Assembly: GCA_022478985.1 (NCBI GenBank) | Contig: JAKSZP010006720.1 | Coordinates: 103,283-167,282 of the forward strand | Length of the DNA stretch: 64,000 bases | Origin: Massospora cicadina | Lineage: Eukaryota; Entomophthoromycota; Entomophthoromycetes; Entomophthorales; Entomophthoraceae | Direction of reading: 5' to 3' | Shown: piece after piece, positions 20,570-32,365 of the stretch | Layout: every line of letters begins with the position of its first letter | Position numbering within the stretch: position 1 is the stretch's first letter | The notes under the pieces: model-generated | What the model was told of the DNA's origin: nothing | Databases searched by the model: none | Seen by the model: the letters and a program-made list of their open reading frames with translations, nothing else | Translations under genes and position numbers: made by a program

Positions 20570-20735
20570 ATCAGCACAGTTTCTGACAGTGGAATAAGTT
20601 AGCTAGCATATGGATTGAACCCTTTGAGATGATAGAGAAAATAGATGACAATGCCTACACAATTAAGAACCTGGCGGGTGGGAAAATTATCAACTTTGTG
20701 CACGCTAAGTCCAATCAGTCATATCACTAATTGAG
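20570..20735 (+). pseudogene. Element B integrase C-terminus (right fragment)
   Basis: Continues B after the C insertion. The bases encode WNKLASIWIEPFEMIEKIDD, then NAYTIKNLAGGKIINFVHAK and a stop at about 20733. The F, G and H elements have the same integrase tail (for example NKLANIWTGPFKII in F). No polypurine tract or LTR of B follows; an A-rich tract begins instead, so B is truncated here. Confidence 0.85.
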
Positions 20736-20740
20736 GACAT

Positions 20741-20830
20741 GATGAAGATAAAAAATTTAAAATTAAAATAAATAACAAAAAAAATAAAAATAAAAGGTAT
20801 ATATATAGAAATTGATAAAACGCGCTTTAA
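20741..20830 (+). repeat. A-rich tract with short TA run
   Basis: About 60 bases are almost only A and T (runs such as ATAAAAAATTTAAAATT and CAAAAAAAATAAAAAT), then GGTATATATATAG. It directly follows the stop of the B integrase, where a polypurine tract and LTR would be expected. It could be a retroposon tail or simple decay. Confidence 0.5.
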
Positions 20831-20849
20831 TATATAATAGAGCAAATAG

Positions 20850-22010
20850 AGCAGTCCACCGCTCAGGGCAGCCTCATTATAGCTTTTCCACCTCTGCTTC
20901 CTTAAGCTGGATTCGTGCTTTGATCAGAGAGATGAATGCTTGTTTTCCTTCTGACGTCTTGCAGGCTGTTTGGTTTCAATGGGCCCTTCAGGGGTTGGCA
21001 AAGGAGGAGGTGGCTTTGTAATCAGAGGGGACGAGGTTGGTAGCAGAACAGTACATAAATTGCCAGCAGGAGGGAGGAAGGTCTCTGTGGATGAGCCACT
21101 AAAGGATATTGGGCTGGAAACCCAGGATAAGAGTCAGAAAGGAGGTAAAAAACCAGGTGATTAAAATGGATGTGCTCCTGAGCCACCAGGGCAAGGCCTA
21201 CAACCACATCCGCTGGTGGTCATGGGATATCAGGGATTATGTGACGAAAGGGCGAGATAGATGGTGTGAACAATTAACAAAAGGTGGGTTCTAGATTGAG
21301 GGTAAAGGATACGCCAAGCACCAGGCAATCCAAGAGGAAGTCTTCGATGTTGGGATAGGTGTGTGGGAAAGTAGCAGATTCAGAAAAAGCTGCTTGATGG
21401 GCCTACTCCAGCACCACTAATGGCTTCCCATAACTGAACCCAACTTGCCTGCGAGGAAAAGAGAACCACGTTCCCAATGAGCGCCATCAAGGAAAGGTAC
21501 TGAATAAGGTCATTGGCGTCCAAATCCTGAAACGCGGTGGAAACTCTAAATGCATATATTTCAGTGGTTTTTCTGGAAGTCCACCCCCAATGAGAAAAGT
21601 GGTTTAGATTGAAGGAAATTCCTCACCAGATGACTAGCACCCATTGCAGGAAGTCAAACATCCGGTGGGCTGATAGTCCCTCTGATTGATGCTCAGCAAA
21701 AGGTGGTAGCAATAGCCAGCTGAAGCCATCAGCCAGGAGCTGCGCTGCTTCATAAATGAAGGGCCTCTGCTCCACTCCATACCCCAGCACAACTTCACCA
21801 TGAGATCACTGAAAGGGGCGCGCCAAGATGTTAGATAGCCAAAGAACTCAGGGAGGAGCTCCTCCTGAGCCAAGAAAGTCACGGATCTACCTCTAGCACA
21901 CTGTCATTGTTATAGGTGTTGGGGAACTCAGTTGATGGACTTTGGGCAGGGTTAGCCATGTCTGGGTTGTGCCATACCCCAAGGAAATACGCTGTGGGTC
22001 AGGGGCACAG
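20850..22010 (-). pseudogene. Unidentified decayed coding stretch (E)
   Basis: On the minus strand three frames take turns with protein-like text but no stop-free gene. Legible pieces are a start-like MANPAQSPSTEFPNTYNNDS (about 21955), PFIYEAAQLLADGFSWLLLP (about 21700-21760), AFQDLDANDLIQYLSLMALI (about 21480-21540) and NIEDFLLDCLVLGVSFTLNL (about 21295-21355). The tail is Pro-, Lys- and Arg-rich. I recognise no RT, integrase, zinc finger or transposase motif. It may be gag of an unlisted element or a host pseudogene. Confidence 0.35.
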
Positions 22011-22091
22011 TTGCATCATTGAATATAATACATCTTGTAAAAATTTTAGCTGAAGCTGCACTAAAAATTTATCATCAAGTCAAGGGTAGAA

Positions 22092-22650
22092 ATGTTGGGA
22101 AATTTGATATGACTAGATGATAAGCCTAAGTTATTGATGTCAATCATTGGTTATCCACTGGAATCAAAATACCAAGTATTTAATAATTTAATGAGATTCA
22201 ATATGGGTTGATGATAAGCAATTCAACCTTGGCTGAACACGGGAATTTCACCAGAACATCCAATGATGAAAAGAGTATTAAGTAAATTAGAGAAGCTGAG
22301 TTATCAGAGCGGATAGGCCAGGAAGTGGCCAAAGAGATAAGTGTAAAAGGGGAAACAAAGGACTAGAAGGAGAGTTGTTTAATTAGTAGCCATAGTGTGA
22401 TCCTGTGGTCTAAAATCCTTAAGGTTGAATGTTAGTGGGACTCTATTATAATAAAAATATTGTTGTTATCAGAGATCATTGTCTCCATTTTATAAGTTTA
22501 TTATATTTTCTGAGGGGCGGCAATCATTATATCACTCACCCATTATATCAGTGGGTGTTAACTCCTGTACAACCTTCTGCTGATTTGCATCTCATATTCT
22601 GGTTTTTAACAATGCCATCGATAGACCACTATTTGTAGACTCCATGTAAC
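22092..22650. repeat. Possible lone LTR
   Basis: Begins TGTTGGGAAATTTG and ends ATGTAACA, so it has TGTT/AACA inverted ends. It is preceded by a purine-rich AAGGGTAGAAA and holds an AATAAA-like TATAATAAAAAT. There is no second copy in the window and no clear 5-bp duplication, so this is only a candidate. Confidence 0.3.
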
Positions 22651-23112
22651 AATTTCCACAATTCCCTTATTAAACTTAGCTTATAAACCAGCAGAAAACG
22701 GTTCTTTAAGCAATCTTGTTTACTAATAATTATATAAGAACTCAAAAATATAAAGAGATTATAACATCTTTAAATTGTTATTTTTGTAAGAATATTCTAT
22801 GGCGTTAAAACGAGCTATGGACATCTATTCTAATCTAAAAAGTGATAGCTTTCCTGTAAAACTCTCATATGAGGCCAGATCTTCCTGCTTGCCTTCAGCG
22901 TTACCCTTGCCATGGCCATGTCCTTATATTCAATCGTCTTACAAGCCAACATCTTGCAATCATACCTCTAGATCAGACTTCTGTTTGTGGGCCCTCAACT
23001 GGGCCCTATTACTAAAATGCTTTGTGGCCTTATGGAAAGACCACGTCTACTACAGTGATATCTATTTTAGTATGTACATATCTTATTAAGACAATACTAT
23101 TAGTTTTATACA
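22651..23112. other. AT-rich stretch without recognisable features
   Basis: No conserved frame, repeat copy or RNA gene is seen. A 96-codon plus-strand frame at 22799-23089 has no recognisable motif and I treat it as chance. Confidence 0.4.
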
Positions 23113-23579
23113 TGTTAATTTTTCAGCGTAACAGGTTAAATCCGCTGATCTAGCTTGCACAAGGTATTAGCCACTGAGCAACGAAATGGTCAATATGAAA
23201 ATTGCCATTTATCAATAAAAACTAATATTGTAAAATATGAAGCAATTGCCCCTAATTGACACTTTATTATGATAATTTAATTTAGAACTGATCTGCGGCC
23301 TACTAAAAACCCCCTCTCATTTTTCTGCTCAACTCTTATCTTGATATTCTAGGCGATTCCACCCTTTTTCTTAGTAATCTCCTATTCGCTCCCTTTTAAG
23401 AGTTTTTATCTATCTCAAGGTTTTGGAAGAGTTTCCTCGATTTGCCAAACTATCAATACTTTGATTAATTTGCTTCATATCAATATAACTTTCCACTCAA
23501 TCTTGAGGCTCGCCTCAACTCTAATTTTCAATCTGCTGGAATGTGTAACTTATCATCCAGTCATATAAAATTATTGACA
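23113..23579 (-). repeat. Element F 3' LTR
   Basis: Starts TGTTAATTTTTCAGC and ends ATTGACA, like the LTRs of G and H but shorter (467 bases against 585-602) and more diverged. On the right it is followed by the minus-strand polypurine tract AAAGGGGTGGGTAA (about 23580-23593). Confidence 0.75.
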
Positions 23580-23599
23580 TTACCCACCCCTTTGACTGG

Positions 23600-24424
23600 A
23601 CAATATGATCTCATCACTTTTATTCTCAAAGGAACTTTGCATGTACTCATTTAATAATATGACCGCCCATGGGTTCCTTAATGGTTTACGCATCAATGCC
23701 AGTCTTTTAAATTATTTTAAATGGCCCAGTCCAAATGTTAGCAAGCTTGTTCTTCCATCCAAATACATGTTGTTCATGGAACAAAACATGATCTCCTACA
23801 GCAAACTGTGGGAGTCTGCTATGTCTAATCTGGTCAGTCGCATGATCACAAATCTTCTTGGCAAAGCTGGTCAAATATTCTTCCATTTGTAGTTTGAACA
23901 GTATCTCCATTAGTTTGGTAAAATAACTATGTGGTTCTATGCCACTGGTATCCTCCACACACGAGTAAAGCAGGGCAAGTGAAGCCAGATGTCTACTATA
24001 GAGATGTTGGAAAGGAAGCTTGATGTGGCTGAATGGTAGCTGATATATTACGCAAATATAGCAGTTGGTAGGAGGGTACTACATTCTGAGGGTCAATCTT
24101 GCACAAGCTTATAGAGTATGTTTACCAATGTTACTTTGACCTGTTCCACCATTCCATTGGATTCCACATGGTAGGGTGTAGTCAAGGCCCTGCAGATTGA
24201 TATCAATTCGTTCAACTTGGGTAGGATATGTGAAGTGAAATTGGTTCTGTTGTCCGTTAAGATGAACTGCGGACAGCCATGTTGCTGTATGACACACTCC
24301 ATAATAAATCTGGCGGTGATAACCGCCCCAAATCATTAATCGCCCTGGCTTCCACCCATCTCATCAAATGGTCAATTGTTACAATTATGTACTTCGCTCA
24401 GTTTGCACCAGTTGGCAAAGGCCC
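23600..24424 (-). pseudogene. Element F integrase, C-terminal two thirds
   Basis: Contains the catalytic core with QQHGCPQFILTDNRTNFTSH (second Asp intact, about 24220-24290) and the third-site region VESNGMVEQVKVTLVNILYK. The C-terminal domain (23707-23958) reads LPQFAVGDHVLFHEQHVFGW, then NIWTGPFKII. It breaks off on the right at GPLPTGAN, exactly where element G inserted (GGCCC). The remaining N-terminal part is at 56704. Frameshifts occur near 24000-24100. Confidence 0.87.
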
Positions 24425-25009
24425 TGTTATAATAAATCAGCAGTATCCTGGAGATATGCTGATGGGGTTTTGCACAGGGTTAAGCCCACTGAGAAATAGG
24501 ACTGATATGATTATAGTCGCCCTTGAAACAATGGATAAACTTTTTTTTAAAATTTGGCGCAATTACCTCAATAACGCTCTTTAATCTAATATATATACAT
24601 CGGATCCATGCTGTTTCACTCGCTCAAAACTACTAACAATCCTCTTCATTCAATCTATTTGTATCTCTGATATCTCAGTGATTTCTGTTAATACTGACCA
24701 TTTTGATTTGTAATTTGTTACACCACATTTCATTGGTTCTGGCAGAGGTTACTATGTATTAATTTCATGATTGCCTTAATTTGAGGCGATCCACTCACTA
24801 TCCGTAGTACATTGACATCTCATTATTTGCCATTCATTGACATTACATTATTGCCTTAAATGGAGGCGATTCAATATTACTTTTCAACCCAATATCGCCT
24901 CATCCTAAGGCACTCAAATACTCATAACTCACGTCAGACTTGGTGGACTCTACCCCATTCTGCTGTAACAACTTAGGGCTTATCATCCAGTTATATCAGA
25001 ATCTTGATA
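24425..25009 (-). repeat. Element G 3' LTR
   Basis: 585 bases from TGTTATAATAAATCAGCAG to ATCTTGATA, where the terminal CA is mutated to TA. Partner at 56117-56703. Confidence 0.88.
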
Positions 25010-25029
25010 TTACCCCTTGACTGGATGAT

Positions 25030-26220
25030 AAGGCTCCTACTGCTTATACGCTCAGAGGAGCTTAGCATGCAATCAGGTGATGATCTGACCGCTTATGGAT
25101 TCTTTGATAGTATATGCATCCACACCTCTCTTCTCAATAACTTTGAATGGCCCAATCCAGATAAAGCCAACTTGTGCTTGCATTTAAAACCGCGTTGGTC
25201 ATGGAGTAAACCATGTCCCCATCTTAGAATTGGGCTAAACCACTACACTGTACCTGATCAGCAGCTTGAGTCTTAATCTTCTTGGCTAAACTGAACAATT
25301 ACGTTTTGGTTTGCAATTTGATTAATGTGTCAGCTAAAGTTACTAAATATCAATGGGGATCTATTCTGCTGGTATCTTCTACACAGGCATATAGAAGTGC
25401 CAGAATAGCAGGGTGTTGTCCATACAGCAATTGCAAGTGGCTCTTTCCTGTGTTGGAATTATAACTAATATTATAGGTGAAGATGGCAGTGAACAGAAAG
25501 GAACTACCATCTGAGGGTCAATCTATTACTAATTTATGTAGTATGTCAACTAAAGTCCCATTGCCCTGCTCAACCATCCCATTGGACTCAGGGTGGTATG
25601 GGTCGTTAGAGCCCCATGAATGGCCATCAGCTCGTTAAGCTTTGGGAGGATGTTGGAAGTAAAGTTAGTTACATTATCAGTGAGGAGGGACTGAGGGCAG
25701 CCATGCCTCTGAGTAATACATTCCAGTATGAACTTAGCCACTGTGACCGACCCAAATCTCATATCATTCTTTTTTCAACCGACCTGGTCAATTGGTCAAT
25801 TGCCACAGAATGTATATTGACTGGTTAGCTCCCATTAGTAGAGGGCCAACGACATCAATGGAAACTGTATGCCAATCAAAGTGTTGGTTCACTAACCAGT
25901 AAGAGGTCTTCTGGTGGAACAGCTTTTCCACTTGGCACTGGTGGCAGAAGGTGATAGTGTCATGCACATCGAAATTCATGCTTTTGCAGTAATACTGGGG
26001 CTGCAACATTTACATTGCCTTTCACATGCCACCATGTCTGATGGCCCTATGTGCGCACATGATAATGTAAGGCTGTGCTGAGGATCGTGGGAAGTTCACT
26101 ATCAAATCACCAATCCGCTTATACAACTCTCCATTCCACTGGAAGGTATTGTCTCATATTCCATTCAACGCCTTTATGACTTGCGGAGGCCCATCATCAT
26201 AATTACCTCTGAGAATCTTA
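25030..26220 (-). pseudogene. Element G integrase
   Basis: From right to left: zinc-binding region (DTITFCHQCQVEKLFHQK, about 25890-25960), core with SIDVVGPLLMGANQ (first catalytic Asp intact, about 25815-25860), CITQRHGCPQSLLTDNVTNF (second Asp) and a broken third-site region around 25560-25600. The C-terminal domain (25050-25300) is shifted in frame. Same family as F and H. The RNase H of G lies to the right. Confidence 0.85.
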
Positions 26221-26229
26221 TTGCACATG

Positions 26230-26628
26230 ATGGCACTTAGATCCGCAGTAACTGCAATTGTTAATAATCTTGATAAGCAGTCTGCATTCTGTTGCTTGGC
26301 TTTCAGTCAGTGAAAGTCTTAAAATTGTAAGCTTGCGGTTTAAGTGCCCATTGGGCTAGATGTCCCTCAGGCTTTTTAAAGTTCTTCAACCAGCGCAATG
26401 AGGCATGATCTGTAACAACTTCAGATTTCACGCCATGAAATTAGACCCTGAATTGCTTATATGTGTAGATCACTGCTAAGCACTCTCACTCAGTTACAGT
26501 GTAATTGCATTCATGGCAGTTAAAATTATGACTGCAGTATGCAGACAGATGCTCCTCCCCCTCATCGTCTTTTTGTGATAGAACTGTTCCATGTCAGGAA
26601 ATGAGACTTCTGTCTGTATGATAAACTT
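26230..26628 (-). pseudogene. Element G RNase H (split by H)
   Basis: The domain spans the joint with H: its beginning KFIIQTEVSF (family: KFIIQTDAS) lies at 26600-26628 and the preceding connection is at 52745 onward. Toward lower coordinates it has a stretch around the conserved DHASLRW (about 26400-26430) and the terminal NADCLS-like region near 26280. The first catalytic Asp is changed to Glu. Several stops. Confidence 0.8.
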
Positions 26629-27228
26629 TGTTATAAAATCAGCAGAATTGTTAAGATACACCATAAGGATTTTTGCATAGGGTTGACCCACTGAGCAATT
26701 GGAATGGACGATATGAATATCGTTGGTTCCTCAGAACACACTAAAATAAATAAATATGATAAAAGGGAGCAATTTTCCCAAAAACACTTTTTTATTTTGA
26801 TATGATAATATCATCATATTCCTCCTAGTCCTCTCACTCTCCTTTTCTACTCAAAAAATTCCCTCTATTAATCTCCTTGTCTTGCTGATATCCCAGCAAC
26901 TTTGGTCAGTACTGAAGCTTGTGCTTACTTTTTTCATTCCGCCACAATCTTCTTGGTTCCAGCAGAATTCATCATATTAAATCCACGATTGCCTTAGTTT
27001 GAGGCGATCCGCTCAATATTCATTGTATATTGACATTTCATTATTTGTTGTTCATCAAAATTACCATATTGCTTTATTTGGAGGCGATCCAATATCATCC
27101 ATTTGACCCAATATCGCCTCCTTGAAAGGCTCGCAAATACTCATACTCTATAATTATTGTTGGAGAATTCTTGCTAATCCGCCATGACTATTTACGCCTT
27201 ATTGTTAAGTCATATCAGAATCTTGAAA
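26629..27228 (-). repeat. Element H 3' LTR
   Basis: 600 bases beginning TGTTATAAAATCAGCAG; the terminal CA is mutated (TTGAAA). Contains the AATAAATAAATATGAT signal region near 26750. Partner at 52143-52744. Confidence 0.88.
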
Positions 27229-27318
27229 TTACCCCCCCTTTATTGGACAATAAGGCTCCTAATGTTTATATGACAGAAGGAACTTTGTGTGCACTCAGAT
27301 GATTATCTGACCACTCAT

Positions 27319-27883
27319 TATTTATTTGGGGAAGATTGACTAGGGGACAAGCACTTTCAATATAGTGGGGATAAACTAATAAAATTTGAAATTAAAAGAC
27401 ACCCCATAGGGTTCAAGGCCCCTCTTGTTGTCTCCAGGATCACCAAGTTTAGGACGGTAGGGGGGTTATGCTGGATTATTCTTGGATGCAGAATAAGTGA
27501 AGGAAAGAATCAATCTTTAGGAACAATATTGGGAACCATGTATTGAATGTCCTTCTGTTATGTGGGGTCATGTGTCCAAACAACCATGCTTGTAAATGTT
27601 CCAGTATATGGCAGTGGAAACAGTTTATTGCTTCTTGGATTGTAGGCGTTGCTCCTGTAAATGATTCCAGTACTATTGTATGGATTGTCCATAGTGCTAT
27701 TGCTACTATTAACGCCCGGAGGGATGGGTGGATAAGTGACTCCATGTTTAGAGCAAACATGTTACTTGCTAGACTGAATAATTGTCCACTTCCTTGGCGG
27801 AATAGGCGCATGACCTTTTTCTATAAAGCCCATGATGTTGGACATTGCTCTAAATGGTGTACTAGGCTTCCACACTAACCACA
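27319..27883 (-). pseudogene. LINE2 ORF2 C-terminus and 3' end
   Basis: An open stretch 27476-27811 reads SLRALIVAIALWTIHTIVLE and ends LKIDSFLHLFC; LINE1 has LRALVVAIAMWTIHTIVLD and IKSDPFLHTC at the same place. Upstream lies the remnant of a Cys-rich motif (CG...LEQCPTS), split by solo LTR M. The 3' end is TCAATCTTCCCCAAATAAAT, like the LINE1 end GGTCGGCCTTCCCCGCAATAAATT. Function of this C-terminal domain is unknown. Confidence 0.82.
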
Positions 27884-28613
27884 TGTGGGAAACCAGCTGT
27901 TTTCCACAAATTTTTTATAATATATTTAAATTAAAATACAGCACTAATAAAGATTGGGTTTTTATGTTTCTTATTATATGCATGATAAGGGGGAAAATGA
28001 TAACCCTTAACCTCTGAATATCTAGTATTTAAAGTAATTTCAAGGGTCGAGGGAATTTGGGAATATGTTTGGAATAATGTACATGAGTCACAATTAGGAA
28101 ATATGTAGGAATAATGTAACATAGCTCAGGAATGCACTTCAGGGCAGCAGAACAAAGGAAGAGGAATTCTGATTGGCCCAAATGTACCCATGAGGTAACA
28201 TTTTTATAAAGTTAAGCCAATCACCACCTGAGAAATTTATTGCACCTTGGGGACCCCCACCAAGCCTATAAAAGGGGGGTCCCCGCACAGGTGCATTGGA
28301 GGACTTCTTTGGGGTCAGGGGAGTGCCTTCTGATAATTCCCCTGAGGTCTGTGGAGAGGTTGGAGTAATCCAACCAGCTGATTTTAGAACTAGTGCCCAT
28401 ACAGGTTTTGAACTGGTGTTCTCCTGATTAACAGGGTCCCACCAAGAATCAGCCAGGGACTTTTGGTCAATTTCATCGACTTTCATATCTTTACTATTAT
28501 TAAACAAACTCTTAATGATATTAGAATATTGCAAATGGCTGACATTTCCCTTTTTCAGCGGAACTCAACCTACAGCATTCTTATTCTTAGTCTGCAAAGG
28601 TAAATGTTCGACA
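27884..28613 (-). repeat. Solo LTR M of the element C family
   Basis: 730 bases; on the minus strand it starts TGTCGAACATTTACCTTTGC and ends TTTCCCACA. Flanked by perfect CCACA duplications (27879-27883 and 28614-28618). The LINE2 Cys-motif codons join across it. It shares the promoter block with C (CCCCCTTTTATAGGC, about 28262-28276). No internal element sequence remains, so it arose by LTR-LTR recombination after a complete insertion. Confidence 0.92.
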
Positions 28614-28618
28614 CCACA

Positions 28619-31058
28619 TATTGTACATGAGGAATGGGCCACATTTGACCGTTCTGCTGTGCAGTATACTCTCCTCATGCATCTCCACACATGTGCTCTT
28701 ATCATGGTTGAAGTAGTGGGTGATATGTTATCTCATACTCTTCTTTGGGTCTCCAGGTTTTATGGTATATCCATATGGTCCAGGTTTTCAATACTGTCTA
28801 TGGTACTCAGACTTCTGCATATTATGCTATCTGTGACTAATTGGCCATTGATTTCCTGTCTGTGAGTTAGCCTTGGGCATCCTCGGTGACTGATTTGGTC
28901 ACATATGTGGATCTTTCACTCTTCTCTCCTCATGGCTAGGAGTATTCGTTTGAAATGTGCAGGAGTGCCATGTGGTCCTGCAGCTGTAGGGTTGGATTCC
29001 AGATACTTGATTAATGAGTTTGGGTGATCTTGGTTTCTTAGTTGGAGTTCTCGTGTAAAGTGATTTCTTGCTGTTCTGGCCCAATGTATATCTGGAAGAT
29101 CTAGGTTAGTCACCTGAGCTATCCATGATCCTAGTATATGGGTCGCTTACTCTACATAGTTAGTAAGCCCCATACCTCCATTCCTCCTAGAGCCAAATAG
29201 GGTTTTAAGGCGTACAGGGTGGTTGTGTTTGGACAAGAGACATCCTTGTAATAGGGCGTGAATTGTATTAAAGCAGGCGGGTGAGAAAGCAAATGCATGG
29301 GCCGTAAACCATTTGATTGATAGAATCATGGAGTTGGCTACCGTGGCCCTTCCTGTTAGACCTGTTAGATGTCCATGTAAGGAGGCAATGCGTTTTGTTA
29401 TTTTACTAGAAGTTGATTTTCCATCATGGAGTTGGCGTAACCTCATGCTTCCAACCATACCCCCAAGTGACAACAAGGCCCAGCTGTCAGCTTGTTGGTT
29501 AAGGGAAGTTTCAGTGATGTTATTGCTAATTTTCGCCTCCTATGTCTGGTGAGGAGTTTTGATGTTGTGTTAGTTTGTTGGCCCAGGTTAGATGGCGTCC
29601 AATGGGTCTGATAATCCCCAGGAGTATGATTTCCCTTTTCTTCAGTGTTAAGTGATGCGTTGCTTATGGCAGAATATTCTTGTATTACCTTCTCAATTCT
29701 GCAAGCATGCTGATTGTTGGATATTCCCACCACAAAGTCATCAGCGAAGGCCATGATTTTGACTGGTGGTTGGCCCTTGACATTGATTCCATTGAGAAGC
29801 GTATTTGTATTTCAGGATTGGAGAATCCAAACTAAATTGTAAAGTAGAGGGCTTAAAGGGTCTCCTTGTTTGAGTCCTCTCTATATGATGATTGGGTTAG
29901 TTAAGAAGCCTGCTCCACACACAGACATGGTAGCTGACTCTGTGAACATCATCAACCAGTTTATGAATCTATTTGGGAGTTTGAATTTTTGAAGGCAGGA
30001 ACTGAGATATGTCCAGTTCACCCTGTAGTATGCCTTCTGTGGTACAAGAAGACATGCGCTCCAGAGTTTCTGGACTGGAAGACATTTCAACTGTGTGGAT
30101 ATTGTCCCATATGGATCTTCCTGGAACAAATCCATATTGTGATGGGGATATCACATCTGTTGCAATTTTTCTTAGACTTTTGGCCATAATACTGAGAACA
30201 TTTTTGTGTCTGTGTTGGTTAGGGAGATTGGGCGCCAGTTGGATAGGTTTAGTCTGTCTCCTTTTTTGAATAAAGTGACAGTCTAAGCTTCCTTGCCTCC
30301 AGGTAGTAGGCATGTTTCCACAATACACTTGTTCATGGAAGCTAAAAGTATATTAGAAATGTTAGTAAAATATTTATATAAAATTCATAGGGAATCCCAT
30401 TAGGTCCAGGGAATTTCCCTCTTGGTGCACCATGTACTACTTCCCATAAATCCTCACGCAATATTAGGTTAATTATGTCGTTATTTTGAGCTGTGGTGTA
30501 AATATGTTCAATTGCAAAGAATTTTTCAATTTTTTCTGGTTTGACCATTTTATTTTTATATAAATTTGTATAAAACCTGTGCACTTCAGTCGTTACTTCT
30601 TTGGGTGTTTCTGCTATGGATTTGTCCGGTCACTGGACCTGTGTGCATTCTATCATATTTTTCTGGGTATGGAATTGGTGGAACAATATTGCTTGAGCAA
30701 GTTTCTCCATCTTTTATGTTTTTTTCTCTTTATTGAACCCCAACTTGGTGTTGGTGTTTGCATATCAGGGTGTTTAGCCAAGCAGAAACCTCCGCCCATC
30801 TGTGACCCCATACAGGACAATATCCTGTGCATGGGACATTATTTTCTAGGTGGTTGATTTCTGTCAAGTTGTGATTGATAATGGCTGAAGCTGCCCTGTA
30901 TCTTCTAGACATTGTGTGTTTGATTTGTTTGGTTGTAATTTTTAAAATTCTCCCAGGTAGTTAGTGGGTCTGAACAAAAGATGTTTAAAAATCCTGGGTT
31001 GTGGGTATTTCCTCCATCAAGGATTGAAATTTCAAGTTGGCTAAACTTTCTGAGCATA
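28619..31058 (-). pseudogene. LINE2 reverse transcriptase region
   Basis: Contains RT motifs matching LINE1: PGPNGIPYEFYIN (about 30375-30415), QYGFVPGRSIWDNIHTVE (about 30090-30145), YRVNWTYLSSCLQKFKLPNR (about 29960-30020) and the active site AFADDFVVGISNNQHA (about 29705-29755). Then a thumb region and the motif VYCTAERSNVAHSSCTICG next to M. The DD pair of the active site is intact, but stops occur throughout. Target-primed reverse transcription is the known role of the family. Confidence 0.85.
31042..31058 (+). repeat. Target-site duplication of LINE1 (left)
   Basis: TAAACTTTCTGAGCATA, repeated exactly at 36339-36355. A 17-bp perfect duplication marks LINE1 as one of the younger insertions here. 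Confidence 0.95.
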
Positions 31059-31073
31059 ACTTTTTTCTTTCTC

Positions 31074-31093
31074 GTTGCAAACGCTTTTGCAAC
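31074..31093 (+). other. LINE1 5' hairpin
   Basis: GTTGCAAA, loop CGCT, TTTGCAAC: an 8-bp perfect stem 15 bases from the element start. LINE2 (38558-38578) and N (17857-17882) have a hairpin at the matching place with different arm sequences. Confidence 0.7.
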
Positions 31094-31153
31094 CCATTCA
31101 ATTCAAGACTAAATCTATTTTGATAATCTCATAGAGGGGATTAGTCTGCGCCC

Positions 31154-32365
31154 ATGTCTGGGAGCAGTTGGGCAAGCAAGGCAAGAGGAGCAGGCGGAAG
31201 GCCCGCGGCCTCTAACGTTCAAAAACGCCTCGGAGAATCTGGCGGAATAGAAAAAAAATCTAAAAAAACCGGCGGTCACAATTTCCCCAGAGATACTCAC
31301 GTGGCAAGCACGATGCAACCATACATCAACACGTCACATTCCCAGCCACTTTCGTTGGTGGAATTTGGAGTCTGTGTGTATCTGGACATCCAAAAAATGG
31401 CCCTATGGGAAAAATTTTGTGAAGATGTACACAAAATTTTCCTGACCGCGGTGTACATTGCACCTCACTCCATGTCGCGTGGTTGGCTGGACCTAGGTTT
31501 CAAAAGCAAAATAGCAGCAGACGAGGCTGCAGCGGTGTGCATAGTGGTCAACCTCCCCGAAGGGCAATGGGTCATCGAAACCAAATGCACCAGATGGACA
31601 AAATTAAACCAAATTTTCCTCACGTTTGACTTTTTGCCTACTACGGTAAAACGTGACATTTTGGAGCAACACCTGAAAGATGGTCTCGCCATATACGGCG
31701 AAATACATTCTTTTAAAAATCCAACATTTCACACTGATGCCATACCTGTGCACTGGCAAAGCCATCGCAGTTCTGACCCCAACTGAGGAGATCACGAAGG
31801 ACCTAACCCAGATCCCGCACTCCACCTTTATTGACATCACAGGGCACACCACCCACCCATTCCGGGTAACCGTGGACAGCGCGCCCCCATTTGCACCCAC
31901 TGTGATGCATTCAGCCATAAGGCGCACGCATGCCCCATCAAAGAGGGCGTCACATTCCAAGAGCACCCCTCAGCAGCCATGGCCAGCAGAGAGGCGCACT
32001 ACGAACCAACCGCAAGCACCAAGGAGGCTTTCCCGTGGGGAGCACAAGGCTGCTACCTATTGGTAAAGCCTATCTCCCCGCAGGAGCGGAAGAAGGCCAA
32101 GCAGGCCCATAGGACCGTGGCCAAGGAAGCGGCCAAGGCCACCACCACCATCCCACACACACAACGCCAGGAGGACATGGAGACCTTCGCGGTGGAAGCA
32201 ACTCAGGAATCCATCACCCAATCAGATTGGGAGGCCCATGCCAAACGGGCCACTCAATATGAGGATCTGATGGGAGATTCGATCTCACCCAATCGCTGCA
32301 CCCAAGCCCTGGTCAAAACTGACTTGAGACCTATCCCAATCAAAAAAATTTTTTGCCCCACTTGA
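31154..32365 (+). pseudogene. LINE1 ORF1 (RNA-binding protein with zinc knuckle)
   Basis: Opens at ATG 31154 (210 codons) with a basic, Gly- and Ser-rich N-terminus and a region FLTFDFLPTTVKRDILEQHL resembling an RRM-like ORF1 domain. A frameshift near 31780 leads to VLTPTEEITKDLTQIPHSTF. A second shift reveals a perfect CCHC knuckle, CTHCDAFSHKAHAC, at 31892-31933. The frame then runs through a Lys- and Ala-rich segment (ERKKAKQAHRTVAKEAAKAT) to a stop at 32365. ORF1 proteins package LINE RNA. Two shifts make it probably inactive; sequencing error cannot be excluded. Confidence 0.82.
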
